Shown one piece after another: positions 25,580-34,317 of a stretch of DNA of 47,636 nucleotides. A program made the position numbers and the translations under genes. Origin of the DNA: Microcaldota archaeon (GTDB taxonomy: Archaea > Micrarchaeota > Micrarchaeia > Micrarchaeales > CABMGC01). The notes beneath the pieces were generated by a model. The model saw only the letters and a list, made by a program, of their open reading frames with translations, did not search any database and was not told where the DNA came from. The stretch covers positions 1 through 47,636 of the forward strand of contig JAKATZ010000018.1 of assembly GCA_021827925.1 (NCBI GenBank), in the 5' to 3' direction. How positions within the stretch are numbered: position 1 is the first letter of the stretch; every line of letters starts with the position of its first letter.

Positions 25580-27139
25580 ATGATGACGCCTATATCGGCC
25601 GAGGACAAACAGGTGTTTTTTTTGCGCTATGACAAGAGAGTGGGCATAGCACTCCTTACGCTGCTGATACTGATCGCGATAGCGGATCCGTTGCGCATAA
25701 CGTCGGCGTACATAAGCGATACGGACCCGTCCACATACGTGATTATGCCGCTGCTTATGCTGCCACTGCTTTCGCTTTTCACGGCAAAAGAGAAGCTAGT
25801 GCCAGATGTACAGCGCAGGGACCTGTTTACCGGAGCGGGAATCTTTGCGTTATTCGTCCTTGCGGTTGCAGGCCTGAGGTTTGAACTCTCTTACCTTTTC
25901 GTAAGCTACGGTGTCGAGATGCTGCTCATGCCTCTTTTCGTCGTGTCTGCTGCAATTCTCCTGTTTGGAAGAAGGAACCTGTCCAGATTCAAGGCCCTCA
26001 TCGCTTATCCGATAGTGGCGTCACCTGCGGTGCTGATGCCTGTGATAAAGCTTAACAGCAGCTTCGCGGCGCTGAATACAATGGCGATATATAACCTGCT
26101 TCTCCTCTTCGCTAAAAACGCTACGTATTACGCACCGATGACAATAGCGGCGAACGGATACAGGATAGGGATAGGCGAGAGTTGCATAGGGATAGGCATA
26201 CTTATCGCAATGGCTGCGCTGCTGTTGCCACTGGCGTATTTTTACGAGGGAAAACCGGGCAGGAAAGTGCTCTGGGTCTGCAGCGGCGTGGTACTTCTGC
26301 TAGTACTGAACTTTGCCAGGATGTTGGGCATAGCAGCGGCGTGGCTTGGCTACGGACCTAATGCAGCGACATCGTTGATACACTCGTTCGCCGGAATCGT
26401 GCTTTTCTACGCAAGCATAATAGTAATAATACTCCTATCGGGCAGATACGGGCTCAGGGTAACGCAGGTGAGAGCCGAGACAGTGAAAAGAAGGAAGGCG
26501 GTGCAGATGGGAGCTTATCAGAAGGCAGGGATAGTGCTCTCCCTGATTTTCGGAGCAGCATATTTCCTCATGTACCTCGGATATCCGGCGTCTATGCGGA
26601 TATCGCCGACGGTACTGGCGGCGAGCGTTCCGTTCAACTTTAACAATAGCGGAGTCATGACATTCGCAAAGGATATTGCAGGTTCGGGCAACTTTATGAG
26701 CATTATAGAGAGCATGCCGGGAGGAGGAAGCGGCGCTGTCTTGTTTACAAACGCCACCATAAACACCTCTGAACCCATGGTCGCGTACATAATACCGCAG
26801 AACGTACTGATAGTCAACCAAGTTCAGGCAAAGAACAGGATAATATCGAAGAGCTACTTTGTAGGACAGGACGGCGTCAGTGCCGGCGTATACAATGTAG
26901 ATTCCAACGGCACAGCGTTCATGGCTTACCTCACTGACCTGCCGGTGGACACACACAACGGCACATCGACCACTGCGCGCGTATTCATAGTGATACCTTC
27001 CTCTGAGATGGGCAATTCCACATGCGGGTACAGCGGATTTTATACAGACCTCGCAAATGCGGAGGGCCTGAACTTCAATAATGTGAGCTCCTGGAAAAGG
27101 CTTCTCAGCGCATACTGCATAATGGGAAGGGTTGTTTGA
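25580..27139 (+). CDS. Archaeosortase/exosortase-family protein with C-terminal extracytoplasmic domain
   Basis: 519 residues; two adjacent ATGs at 25580 and 25583. Residues 20-290 form about eight membrane helices with the catalytic triad of the exosortase/archaeosortase family: C202 in GESCIGIG, R247 in LNFARMLG and H268 in SLIHSFAGIVLFY. Residues 320-519 form a second anchored, N-glycosylation-rich domain that is not part of the minimal family, making this a long member. Archaeosortases remove C-terminal sorting tails of surface proteins and attach them to lipid. No convincing substrate tail was found among the window's surface proteins. The next gene starts with a 1-nt overlap. Confidence 0.85.
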   Translation: MMTPISAEDKQVFFLRYDKRVGIALLTLLILIAIADPLRITSAYISDTDPSTYVIMPLLMLPLLSLFTAKEKLVPDVQRRDLFTGAGIFALFVLAVAGLRFELSYLFVSYGVEMLLMPLFVVSAAILLFGRRNLSRFKALIAYPIVASPAVLMPVIKLNSSFAALNTMAIYNLLLLFAKNATYYAPMTIAANGYRIGIGESCIGIGILIAMAALLLPLAYFYEGKPGRKVLWVCSGVVLLLVLNFARMLGIAAAWLGYGPNAATSLIHSFAGIVLFYASIIVIILLSGRYGLRVTQVRAETVKRRKAVQMGAYQKAGIVLSLIFGAAYFLMYLGYPASMRISPTVLAASVPFNFNNSGVMTFAKDIAGSGNFMSIIESMPGGGSGAVLFTNATINTSEPMVAYIIPQNVLIVNQVQAKNRIISKSYFVGQDGVSAGVYNVDSNGTAFMAYLTDLPVDTHNGTSTTARVFIVIPSSEMGNSTCGYSGFYTDLANAEGLNFNNVSSWKRLLSAYCIMGRVV

Positions 27140-28119
27140 TGAAGTTCGAATACTCAGCAGGCGCGTTCATCTATAGGTATCTTGAGGGCAAGCGGCTTTT
27201 CCTTTTCATGATAAAGGAGAACGGGGAGTACGACCTTGCCAAAGGGCACATTGAAAAAGGGGAGAACGCAAGAACTGCGGCGCTAAGGGAAGTTAAGGAG
27301 GAGACCGGCATCGAGGTTAAGCTGTTGCCATACTTCTCTGTCAGAACCAAATATTTCTTTAGGGCAGGAAAGGAAAAGATAGTGAAACAGGTCAGGTTCT
27401 TCATATCCATGGTGGAAGGCGCAGATGTTAGCATATCGCATGAGCACAAAGGATACGAATGGCTCGATTACGAATCTGCAATGAGGAAGATCAAATTCAA
27501 GGACCTGCGCAGCGTGCTGGACAAGGTGAACGAGTATATAAACAAGCACGAGGAGATGGCGGAGCTGAACTACAGATACGCAATGCTTCCGAAGGAAACA
27601 ACAGGATGGGAGCTTAGCGTGAAACTAGTTGAAGGAGAGGGGCCCCTTAACGCTAAAGTCATGTTCCTTGGCCAGGCCCCTGGAAGATTTGAGGATGAGA
27701 GGGGAAGGCCGTTTGTAGGCAGAAGTGGAATGCTGCTTGATAAAGAGATGAGAAGAGCGGGAATACGGAGGGGTTCTGTTTACATAACCAGTGTGGTGCA
27801 GTTTTTTCCCCCAAAGAACAGGATGCCTACGGATATGGAGATAGAAGCATGCAGGCCGTTCCTCCTTGGACAGATGAAGATAGTCAAGCCGCAGTTCGTG
27901 ATACTTTTGGGCAACCTCGCCTCATACACAATGCTCGGTGAGGACGAGGTTGAGAAGAACCATGGAAGGATAATCAGGAAGGACGGAGTCACGTACATGG
28001 TTACGTTCCACCCTGCGGCTGCTCTCCGCTTCAAGGAGAAGGAGGCGCTTATGAGAGAGGATTTCTCGTCATTCAGGAAAGAGATCTCTAGCGGTTCGGC
28101 AATAGAAATAAAGAGTTGA
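27139..28119 (+). CDS. Nudix hydrolase / uracil-DNA glycosylase (family 4-like) fusion
   Basis: 326 residues from the ATG that shares its A with the previous stop. Residues 1-135 are a Nudix domain; the box GHIEKGENARTAALREVKEETGI (36-58) has every conserved Glu. Residues 150-326 are a uracil-DNA glycosylase with GQAPGRFEDERGRPFVG (178-194), FPPKNRMPT (223-231) and TFHPAAALR (289-297). The family 4 iron-sulphur cysteines are mostly gone: the only cysteine is C238 (EACRPF); the position of KCRPP reads QFFPP, and no cysteine pair precedes the domain. It would combine nucleotide-pool cleaning with base excision. Placement after an archaeosortase suggests only shared transcription. Confidence 0.88.
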   Translation: MKFEYSAGAFIYRYLEGKRLFLFMIKENGEYDLAKGHIEKGENARTAALREVKEETGIEVKLLPYFSVRTKYFFRAGKEKIVKQVRFFISMVEGADVSISHEHKGYEWLDYESAMRKIKFKDLRSVLDKVNEYINKHEEMAELNYRYAMLPKETTGWELSVKLVEGEGPLNAKVMFLGQAPGRFEDERGRPFVGRSGMLLDKEMRRAGIRRGSVYITSVVQFFPPKNRMPTDMEIEACRPFLLGQMKIVKPQFVILLGNLASYTMLGEDEVEKNHGRIIRKDGVTYMVTFHPAAALRFKEKEALMREDFSSFRKEISSGSAIEIKS

Positions 28120-28143
28120 CGCATCAATATTAAAGGCGTGTGA

Positions 28144-28218
28144 GGGCCCGTAGCTCAGCTTGGTTAGAGCGCTTCTCTGATAAGGAAGAGGCCATGAGTT
28201 CAAATCTCATCGGGCCCA
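28144..28218 (+). tRNA. tRNA-Ile (GAT)
   Basis: Complete cloverleaf: acceptor GGGCCCG/CGGGCCC, D stem GCTC/GAGC, anticodon stem CTTCT/GGAAG with loop CTGATAA and anticodon GAT at 28179-28181, T stem ATGAG/CTCAT with loop TTCAAAT, discriminator A at 28218. CCA is not encoded and there is no intron. An AT-rich TATTAAAGG lies just upstream. Confidence 0.95.
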
Positions 28219-28450
28219 TTTTCAAAAATCGACGACAAAACAGGGGTTCAAAACCAGATTCTGGGCCCGATAATGGAAGCATAGAAAAGGCGGGTTCGGG
28301 ATGCGTTTTGTGTTATCCGAATTTAAAGCGCTGGGTTCCGGATGGTTTCCGTAGGGTGGATCTTAATTTTTACATTTTTCAGACGAGAAAACCGTAACAA
28401 AATCGAAGTATTGCAAAACGTATATTAAAATATTCTGCCATAACAGAGTT
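28219..28450. other. Gene-poor spacer after tRNA-Ile
   Basis: About 230 nt with no supported gene; the stretch near 28245-28270 (GGTTCAAAACC, then GGGCCCGA) vaguely recalls a tRNA T-arm and acceptor end but forms no cloverleaf. The last part (TATATTAAAATA near 28421-28432) is the promoter of the next gene. Confidence 0.4.
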
Positions 28451-30058
28451 ATGAAGGTAGGTAATATGAGCAAAACATGGGACACTAAAAAGAAAATACT
28501 GAGACTATTATCTAAGAAGCAGATGACCGCCACTGAGATAAGCAAGGAGCTTGGAGTGGGAATATCAACTGTCAGCGACCATATAGGAGAGCTTGAAAGG
28601 ATCGGCGCAGTGAACAGGATCGATAACCCGTTCATAAAGAAGTGGAAGTATTACAGGACCGATCCGAATTTCAGCGCTAGAAAGTTTATTGATGAAGGAA
28701 TGATCAGAGGAGGAATAGGGAGCAGGATGCCGCAGATCGCGGCGGGTATCGTAATAGCCATGATGGTATTAGGGTTCCTGGCTTTCGGTTTGGGGGGGCT
28801 CTCTGCGAATACAGGAGTACTGCCGGGAAGTATGCTCACGGTAAGAATGACTGATCCGCCCCATGTACCAAACGGCACAACTGCGCTTAACATAAGCTAT
28901 TCATCGCTGCAAGTCCATGAAATAGGGATTGATAATTCTTCTGGGTGGGCAACAAGCAATTCGGGCGGTTCGCTTGACCTGCTATCCATCATAAATTCAA
29001 GCGAGGTTATAGGGGAGGCGCCAGTGCCTGCGAATGCCGTAGTTGACGCGGTTAGATTCAACATAACGTCAGCGCAAATGACAGTCAACGGCAGCACGTA
29101 TAACGTGATAGTGCCTGGAGGCGAGATTACGGCAAGGCTATCGGAACGGAGCAGGGTGAACGGCTCTTCTAGCGTATTGATAGATTTTTCACCCACCGTA
29201 GCAGGCATATACACTGACAATTCGACGATATTTGTAATGGTGCCTTCAGTAAAGGCAGTTATAGTTGGGGGAGGTGGAGAAAAAGTTGGGTCGCGGTCTG
29301 AACTGAACAGTAGCACAGAAGGGATATTAGGATCGGTGCGTGGCGGCATGAGCATCTCGGAGGCATCGCTGCAGGAAAACGGGAACATTACGAACATCTC
29401 TGTGACAGTTATGAACGATGGCAGGAAGCCTGTTGATGTGAAGCACATCATGGTATATGGCAGCGAGGGAGTCTTTGTTTCCGAAGGGACTGCGGGAACC
29501 AACTCAATACTGAATGAAAACATGAGACCGCTTCCTGGCGCCGGATTAGGAAAAAATGCGGGAAATGGAAGTGTGTTTCTGAACCTCACAGTCGCTGGTG
29601 AGACTGATGGGGCAGGATATCTTCACTCCGGACAGCGTAATGGTACGCCGTTCTCCGCAGGCAATGAAGTCGGCATTTTCGGGAACGGACTTGGCACGGA
29701 AATGAAGATGCATGGAATGCGTATGGTTGAAGTGCATTCGGGAGGCGTAGCTAACGGGTCGGGTGGATCGATAGACAGGAAGCTGCTCGGCCAGGGAGAG
29801 ATGGCAGACAGGATGAGGTCGCTGCTTTTCGTCGTAGGAAGCAATGGAAGCCTGGAGCTTCCGTCAGACATCTCAGGAATTAACAGCGGGGGATATCTGA
29901 TAGCACCGAATGGATCGGCCACATTCAGGTACAGCGGGGAGATTTCATATGCCGGAGGAAAGATAGCAGTTAACTTCGTGCCAGGTACTGAATACACTGT
30001 AAGCGTGCAGGGGGAGGAGGATGCGGGCGCATCGGCGCTCGTCAATGCTACCGGATGA
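28451..30058 (+). CDS. Membrane-anchored winged-helix regulator with extracellular DUF4382-like domain
   Basis: 535 residues; start at 28451 (promoter-proximal) or 28466 (GGTAGG upstream). Residues 8-75 are an ArsR-like winged helix (ATEISKELGVGISTVSDHIGEL, then a wing with WKYYRTD). One membrane helix lies at about 95-117 (IAAGIVIAMMVLGFLAFGLGGL). Outside, residues about 125-280 match the DUF4382 pattern (MLTVRMTDPP, then SYSSLQVHEIG), and a long glycine/serine/asparagine-rich part with many N-x-S/T sequons follows. It looks like a one-component receptor that would read an extracellular state and bind DNA at the membrane. No partner is obvious. Confidence 0.8.
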   Translation: MKVGNMSKTWDTKKKILRLLSKKQMTATEISKELGVGISTVSDHIGELERIGAVNRIDNPFIKKWKYYRTDPNFSARKFIDEGMIRGGIGSRMPQIAAGIVIAMMVLGFLAFGLGGLSANTGVLPGSMLTVRMTDPPHVPNGTTALNISYSSLQVHEIGIDNSSGWATSNSGGSLDLLSIINSSEVIGEAPVPANAVVDAVRFNITSAQMTVNGSTYNVIVPGGEITARLSERSRVNGSSSVLIDFSPTVAGIYTDNSTIFVMVPSVKAVIVGGGGEKVGSRSELNSSTEGILGSVRGGMSISEASLQENGNITNISVTVMNDGRKPVDVKHIMVYGSEGVFVSEGTAGTNSILNENMRPLPGAGLGKNAGNGSVFLNLTVAGETDGAGYLHSGQRNGTPFSAGNEVGIFGNGLGTEMKMHGMRMVEVHSGGVANGSGGSIDRKLLGQGEMADRMRSLLFVVGSNGSLELPSDISGINSGGYLIAPNGSATFRYSGEISYAGGKIAVNFVPGTEYTVSVQGEEDAGASALVNATG

Positions 30059-30069
30059 CGGGTACATGA

Positions 30070-30103
30070 AGGAGGGCATGCAGTTTCATTAGCATGCCTT
30101 CCT
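30070..30103 (+). terminator. 12-bp hairpin downstream of the DUF4382 regulator gene
   Basis: AGGAGGGCATGC (30070-30081) pairs with GCATGCCTTCCT (30092-30103) with a single G-U pair and a 10-nt loop, starting 12 nt after the stop codon. There is no T-run, so it is either a 3'-end processing/stability hairpin or a terminator of an atypical kind. Confidence 0.45.
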
Positions 30104-30193
30104 CGCACCTGCGGCCCGGGCCAGGAATGGGTGCATCTATACAATCACACAACCCTTAATAAAATTCCTTTTTCATAAGTATCCTGAAGATAC

Positions 30194-31951
30194 ATGAATG
30201 TAAGAATCGGCTCACTTGAATACTTCAAGAAGTGGCTTGTACTGGGAGTACTCATAGGCGTCGTCGCAGGAGTAGGGGCGCTTGTGTTTTATTATGCGAT
30301 AATATACGCACAGGCGCTTTTCCTCGGGGGCATTGCGGGAACGCAGCTGCCGAATCCACTCAGCGAGGGAGGGCAGTCGTACATTCCAGGAAATTACATG
30401 CTTGTGCCGCTCTCGATAATAATCGGCGGCCTTTTCTCCGGGTTTCTCGTTTACAAATTCGCGCCGGAAGCTGAAGGGCATGGAACAGACGCCATGATAG
30501 ACGCATTCCATAACAAGGGAGGGAAGATACGCAGGAGGGTTCCGATAATAAAAACCATAGCGTCTGCGCTGACCATAGGCTCGGGTGGCAGCGCAGGCAG
30601 AGAGGGCCCCACCGCTCAGATCGCAGCAGGAATAGGATCTGCGCTCTCGGATATCTTTAGGCTTGATGAAAAAGACAGGAGGATAGCTGTCCTTGTAGGC
30701 ACGGGAGCAGGAATAGGCACGATATTCAAAGCTCCGATGGGAGGAGCGTTGCTAGCGGTTGAAGTCCCTTACAAGAGGGATTTTGAGACAGGGGCGCTTT
30801 TCCCTGCCATTGTGGCAAGCGCGATAGGCTATTCAATTTTCGGATACATTGTTGGCTTCCAGCCGATATTCGGATACTATCTTGGAGCGTTCAGCCCGTT
30901 CAACCTGCCTCTTTACGCCATACTGGGAATCGCGGCAGGAACGTTTGTCATATTTTATGTCAAGGTCTTCTATTTCGTGCAGAACAGATTCAAAACACTT
31001 AGAATAAGCAATTATTTCAAACCAGCGATAGGCGCGGCTTTTGTCGCAGTCATTGCGCTTGCCTTTCCTGAAGTGATGGGCGTAGGATACGGATGGATGC
31101 AGGTTTTGCTCAGCGGAAATCTTAATGCACTTCCGACTTTCGGACTGCCGCTCGTCGCAATGTTGATACTGCTCCCGTTCGCGAAAGTCTTCGCAACCTC
31201 GTTTACAATAGGATCCGGAGGATCAGGAGGGGTTTTTGCGCCGGGAATACTGATAGGCGCATCATTAGGGCTGCTTTTCGGTCTGCTATTCAACCATTTT
31301 CTGCCGATCGTGGCAGTGTCTGTGACTCCTTTCGTTATAATAGGCGCCCTTGCATTTATGGGTGCTGCAGGGAAGATACCAATGTCGGTGCTGCTTATGG
31401 TTACGGAGATGACAGGCAGCCTGCAGCTTCTCCCTGCTGCGATGGTAGCAGTGGCTCTGTCGTACCTCTTCTCAGGCCAGAACACCATATACAGATCGCA
31501 GGTAATGCAAAGATCCGATTCGCCTGTGCATAAGTACGATTACAATGTGCCGCTTCTGGAGAATATCAGGATAGCGGATCTTGTGCTCAGGGACATTTCG
31601 CTGAGGCCCGACGATACGGTGAGATACGCAAAGAGGAAGATGCTCGCTATCGGAGCGTCTGAGCTTCCGGTAGCAGCAAAGGGCAGGTTGCTTGGCAAGA
31701 TATCGCTTGCAGCTATAAGCGGCACAAAGGGATCGGTGAGGATAGCCCACCTTAAGGAGAAACGGGTCGAGAGTGTCGATTACGAAGGCAATTCTATGGA
31801 GGCGATGGATGCGATGGTGAGGAACGGATCCACCTGGGTGCCTGTCGTCTCAGGCAAGAAATACATCGGCTGCGCAACACTTAGATGCGTAGAAACGCAG
31901 TACAAGAAAATAGTCAAGGGCACGGATATGGGAGAAAAACGCGCAGCATGA
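30194..31951 (+). CDS. CLC-family chloride channel/transporter with CBS domains
   Basis: 585 residues. Residues 15-430 are the CLC membrane domain with its selectivity motifs GSGGSAGREGP (gating glutamate E137) and GSGGSGGVFAPG, plus GKIPMSVLLMVTEMTG. The internal region ALLAVEVPYKRDFE is the type found in many prokaryotic CLC proteins. Residues about 455-580 form a CBS-domain pair, which binds nucleotides and regulates transport. E137 indicates either H+/Cl- exchange or gated conduction. Its stop codon overlaps the acylphosphatase start by 4 nt. Confidence 0.92.
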   Translation: MNVRIGSLEYFKKWLVLGVLIGVVAGVGALVFYYAIIYAQALFLGGIAGTQLPNPLSEGGQSYIPGNYMLVPLSIIIGGLFSGFLVYKFAPEAEGHGTDAMIDAFHNKGGKIRRRVPIIKTIASALTIGSGGSAGREGPTAQIAAGIGSALSDIFRLDEKDRRIAVLVGTGAGIGTIFKAPMGGALLAVEVPYKRDFETGALFPAIVASAIGYSIFGYIVGFQPIFGYYLGAFSPFNLPLYAILGIAAGTFVIFYVKVFYFVQNRFKTLRISNYFKPAIGAAFVAVIALAFPEVMGVGYGWMQVLLSGNLNALPTFGLPLVAMLILLPFAKVFATSFTIGSGGSGGVFAPGILIGASLGLLFGLLFNHFLPIVAVSVTPFVIIGALAFMGAAGKIPMSVLLMVTEMTGSLQLLPAAMVAVALSYLFSGQNTIYRSQVMQRSDSPVHKYDYNVPLLENIRIADLVLRDISLRPDDTVRYAKRKMLAIGASELPVAAKGRLLGKISLAAISGTKGSVRIAHLKEKRVESVDYEGNSMEAMDAMVRNGSTWVPVVSGKKYIGCATLRCVETQYKKIVKGTDMGEKRAA

Positions 31952-32247
31952 GTGATGCGGTGGAGGTCATACTTATTGTTCACGGTTTTGTGCAGGGAGT
32001 AGGATACAGGAGTTTGGTGAGGATCGCTGCGGAAAGGAATGGGATAAGAGGCAGGGTAATGAACCTTAGTGATGGAAGCGTCGAGATAGTTGCCATAGGA
32101 GGGGCAGGTTCCATTAAGCGCTTCGAGAAGGAGATCGATGTGAGCATGAAGAACGGGCCGCAGGTGATGCGCATTGAGAGGTCAGTAAGGAATAGAAGCA
32201 TGTCCAGATGCCCAGTGAGCGGATTCAGAGTGGAAGGAGAGGAATGA
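31948..32247 (+). CDS. acyP: Acylphosphatase
   Basis: 99 residues from the ATG at 31948, overlapping the CLC gene by ATGA. The catalytic arginine is in VHGFVQGVGYRSLVR and the catalytic asparagine in RGRVMNLSDGSVEIVAIG. It hydrolyses acyl phosphates such as acetyl phosphate or carbamoyl phosphate. Length is usual. It meets the convergent nuclease gene exactly end to end, with no intergenic base. Confidence 0.93.
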   Translation: MSDAVEVILIVHGFVQGVGYRSLVRIAAERNGIRGRVMNLSDGSVEIVAIGGAGSIKRFEKEIDVSMKNGPQVMRIERSVRNRSMSRCPVSGFRVEGEE

Positions 32248-33561
32248 TCATACGGAGTGCTCGCTCTTCAGGCGCGGCACTATGGCAGAATATTTACCTG
32301 AAAGGGATTTTGCGAATTCGTGCGATTTTGCCTCTTCGCCATGCACCACGAAGATCTTCTCGAGATCCTCAATCTTGCTTACGAAGCTTGAGAGCTGGCT
32401 TCTGTCTGCGTGGGCGGAGAGGCGGTACTGCTCCACAGAGAGCTTTATCTCTACGCTGCGATTGCCGATGCTTATCTTCTTCGCCCCTTCGATCATCTCC
32501 CTGCCGCGAGTGCCGTCTGCCTGGTAGCCCACGAATATTATCTTGTTTCCTTCAGTACCGGAAAGGCGCTCGAGGTACTTTAGTATCGGCCCGCCGGTGA
32601 GCATTCCGCTGGTAGCGACAACTATCCCCGATGTGTTCTCGGATATTATCTTCCTGCGCTGTTGCGTCGTATCCACGGCCACAAAATTCTTGCTCTTGAA
32701 CGGATCGTCATCGTTCATCAGTATGCGCCTCTGGAGCTCCTCCCTGCAGTATATGACGTTATGCCTGTGGATCCTCATGGCCTTGTTCACCATGCCGTCA
32801 GTGTAGATTGGCACTTCAGGCAGTGCGCCCGACTTCATGTAATCATCGAGTATTAGGAGTATCTCCTGGGCCCTCCCGACACCGAAGCTCGGCATCAGGA
32901 CCTTGCCTCCGGAGTCAAGCGTCTCTTTTATGCTTGCAGTCATCGCGCCAAGGGTTACCTTCTCCGGAGGAAAGATGTCGGCATCTCCACCATAGGTGCT
33001 CTCCGTTATGAGTGTGTTGGCACGTATCCCTTCGGTCTGTGCCCCGTCCAGCAGCCTGGTCTTCCTGAAGTTCACATCCCCGGTGTATATGGCAGTTTCT
33101 TTACCATCACTGACCTCGACCATCGCGCTGCCGAGAATGTGCCCGGCGTGGAGGAACCTCACTGTAAAATCCTTTATCTTGATTTTGGAGCCGTACTCGG
33201 CAATGGCGATATGTTTCTGCAGCCCCTGCATGCAGTCCTTTGAGACGTTATCCGGCTCCGATATCTTCAGGTAGTCATTGACCAGGATGTTGACAAGCTC
33301 CGAAGTCGGTTTTGTGGCGTACGTCTTGTTCTGATATCCTTCGGAATATATGTGTGGCAGATAAGCCGAATGATCGAGATGCGCATGGGAGAGGAATATC
33401 CCGTCTATGCTACCAAGATCATCGTCGCCTATCAGCGGGTACTCCTCCTTTTCATTGCCTATCTTGACTCCTGCGTCGAGAAGTATCCTGCTATCTCCGC
33501 TCTCTAGCATTATGCAGCTCCTGCCGACCTCGGCAGCTGCACCGAAAAAGGAGACTCTCAA
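32248..33561 (-). CDS. Beta-CASP metallo-beta-lactamase ribonuclease (aCPSF2-like)
   Basis: 437 residues. MBL motifs: FFGAAAEVGRS, LLDAGVKIG, the zinc motif SHAHLDHSAYLP, HAGHILGSAMVEV and YTGDVNFRKTRLLDGA; beta-CASP motifs follow: VLMPSFGVGRAQEILLIL, VATSGMLTGGPIL, RLSAHADRSQL and FVVHGEEAKSHEFA. There is no N-terminal KH domain, so it is of the aCPSF2/short beta-CASP type and not aCPSF1; RNase J is the alternative. It processes or degrades RNA 3' or 5' ends. It begins right at the end of the coiled-coil gene, so the genes from uL30 to this nuclease form one long leftward unit. Confidence 0.9.
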   Translation of the reverse strand: MRVSFFGAAAEVGRSCIMLESGDSRILLDAGVKIGNEKEEYPLIGDDDLGSIDGIFLSHAHLDHSAYLPHIYSEGYQNKTYATKPTSELVNILVNDYLKISEPDNVSKDCMQGLQKHIAIAEYGSKIKIKDFTVRFLHAGHILGSAMVEVSDGKETAIYTGDVNFRKTRLLDGAQTEGIRANTLITESTYGGDADIFPPEKVTLGAMTASIKETLDSGGKVLMPSFGVGRAQEILLILDDYMKSGALPEVPIYTDGMVNKAMRIHRHNVIYCREELQRRILMNDDDPFKSKNFVAVDTTQQRRKIISENTSGIVVATSGMLTGGPILKYLERLSGTEGNKIIFVGYQADGTRGREMIEGAKKISIGNRSVEIKLSVEQYRLSAHADRSQLSSFVSKIEDLEKIFVVHGEEAKSHEFAKSLSGKYSAIVPRLKSEHSV

Positions 33562-34269
33562 TCAAGCACCGCTGTCTTTGGGCTTATCCTCCTTCCTATC
33601 TTTTATTACGGCTATATCGGCAAGGCTTATCTCCATCGGCTTCTTTTCCTGGATAGGATGCCTTACCATAGGGCCAGGGCGCCTCCTCTCCGTAGCATTC
33701 ATCCGTCTAAGCCTTGAGTAGAGATCGTCAAGTTTCAACTCTATGCCCTTCAGCTGTTCTGATGTATCGTCAATCCTTTTTGTGAGCTCTGCTATGTCAT
33801 TGGCAATGTACTCGGCCTTCCTCCTGAGCCTGTAGCTCTTTATCGCTTCCTCGAGCTCGGCATCCACCTCGCTCTTCTTGCGTATCAGGTCCTTCTCAGC
33901 CTCCAGGGTGTAAGCCTCAGTTGCTATTCTGAATTCAAGCCGCTCCTTCCTGCGGCGCAGGAAGCCAATGTTCTTGGTGCTCTTCTGGCTCATTTCGGAG
34001 AGCTTCTTCGTTGCCTCCTGCTCCGCCAGTTTGTATGCCAGCCTCTGCCGGTATCGCCTTACGCTCTCAATTAGAATGGACTTTTTGCGCCTCTCCGCGT
34101 CGATCTCCCCTGATAGGAGATTCCTCTCGCTCTCCTCTTTTGTGAGCTCCTTCGCAGGCGCCTTCTTCTGTTCCTCTTGCTTCACAGGTGCGGGAGCCTT
34201 CGGTTCCACGACTTTAGGAACGCGCTCAGAAGGCTTAGCCACTGCCCCTATCTCCGGACCCGCCTCCAC
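33562..34269 (-). CDS. Coiled-coil protein, unknown
   Basis: About 235 residues if the GTG at 34269 is used. The first 40 residues are rich in Pro, Ala, Lys and Glu; residues 45-190 are long charged helices (heptad-like, with many Lys/Arg/Glu); the tail is basic. No family recognised. The frame stays open without a stop back to the end of the glycosyltransferase gene (34318), 16 codons further, but contains no ATG or TTG, so a non-standard start (CTG or ATT) is possible. Next to a nuclease and ribosomal proteins it could be an RNA or ribosome-associated scaffold; that is a guess. Confidence 0.65.
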   Translation of the reverse strand: MEAGPEIGAVAKPSERVPKVVEPKAPAPVKQEEQKKAPAKELTKEESERNLLSGEIDAERRKKSILIESVRRYRQRLAYKLAEQEATKKLSEMSQKSTKNIGFLRRRKERLEFRIATEAYTLEAEKDLIRKKSEVDAELEEAIKSYRLRRKAEYIANDIAELTKRIDDTSEQLKGIELKLDDLYSRLRRMNATERRRPGPMVRHPIQEKKPMEISLADIAVIKDRKEDKPKDSGA

Positions 34270-34317
34270 CGCGGTCGCTTCTTCCCCAATTTCTTTGTTA
34301 TCAGTCAGTAAATCGCC

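Noticed and set aside
28245-28275. Sequence resembling a tRNA T-arm and acceptor end after tRNA-Ile
   Set aside because: It does not fold into an arm with a matching acceptor and is not a repeat of the tRNA 3' end.
28140-28397. 85-codon frame across tRNA-Ile
   Set aside because: It runs through the tRNA gene, has no ribosome binding site and its composition is not protein-like.
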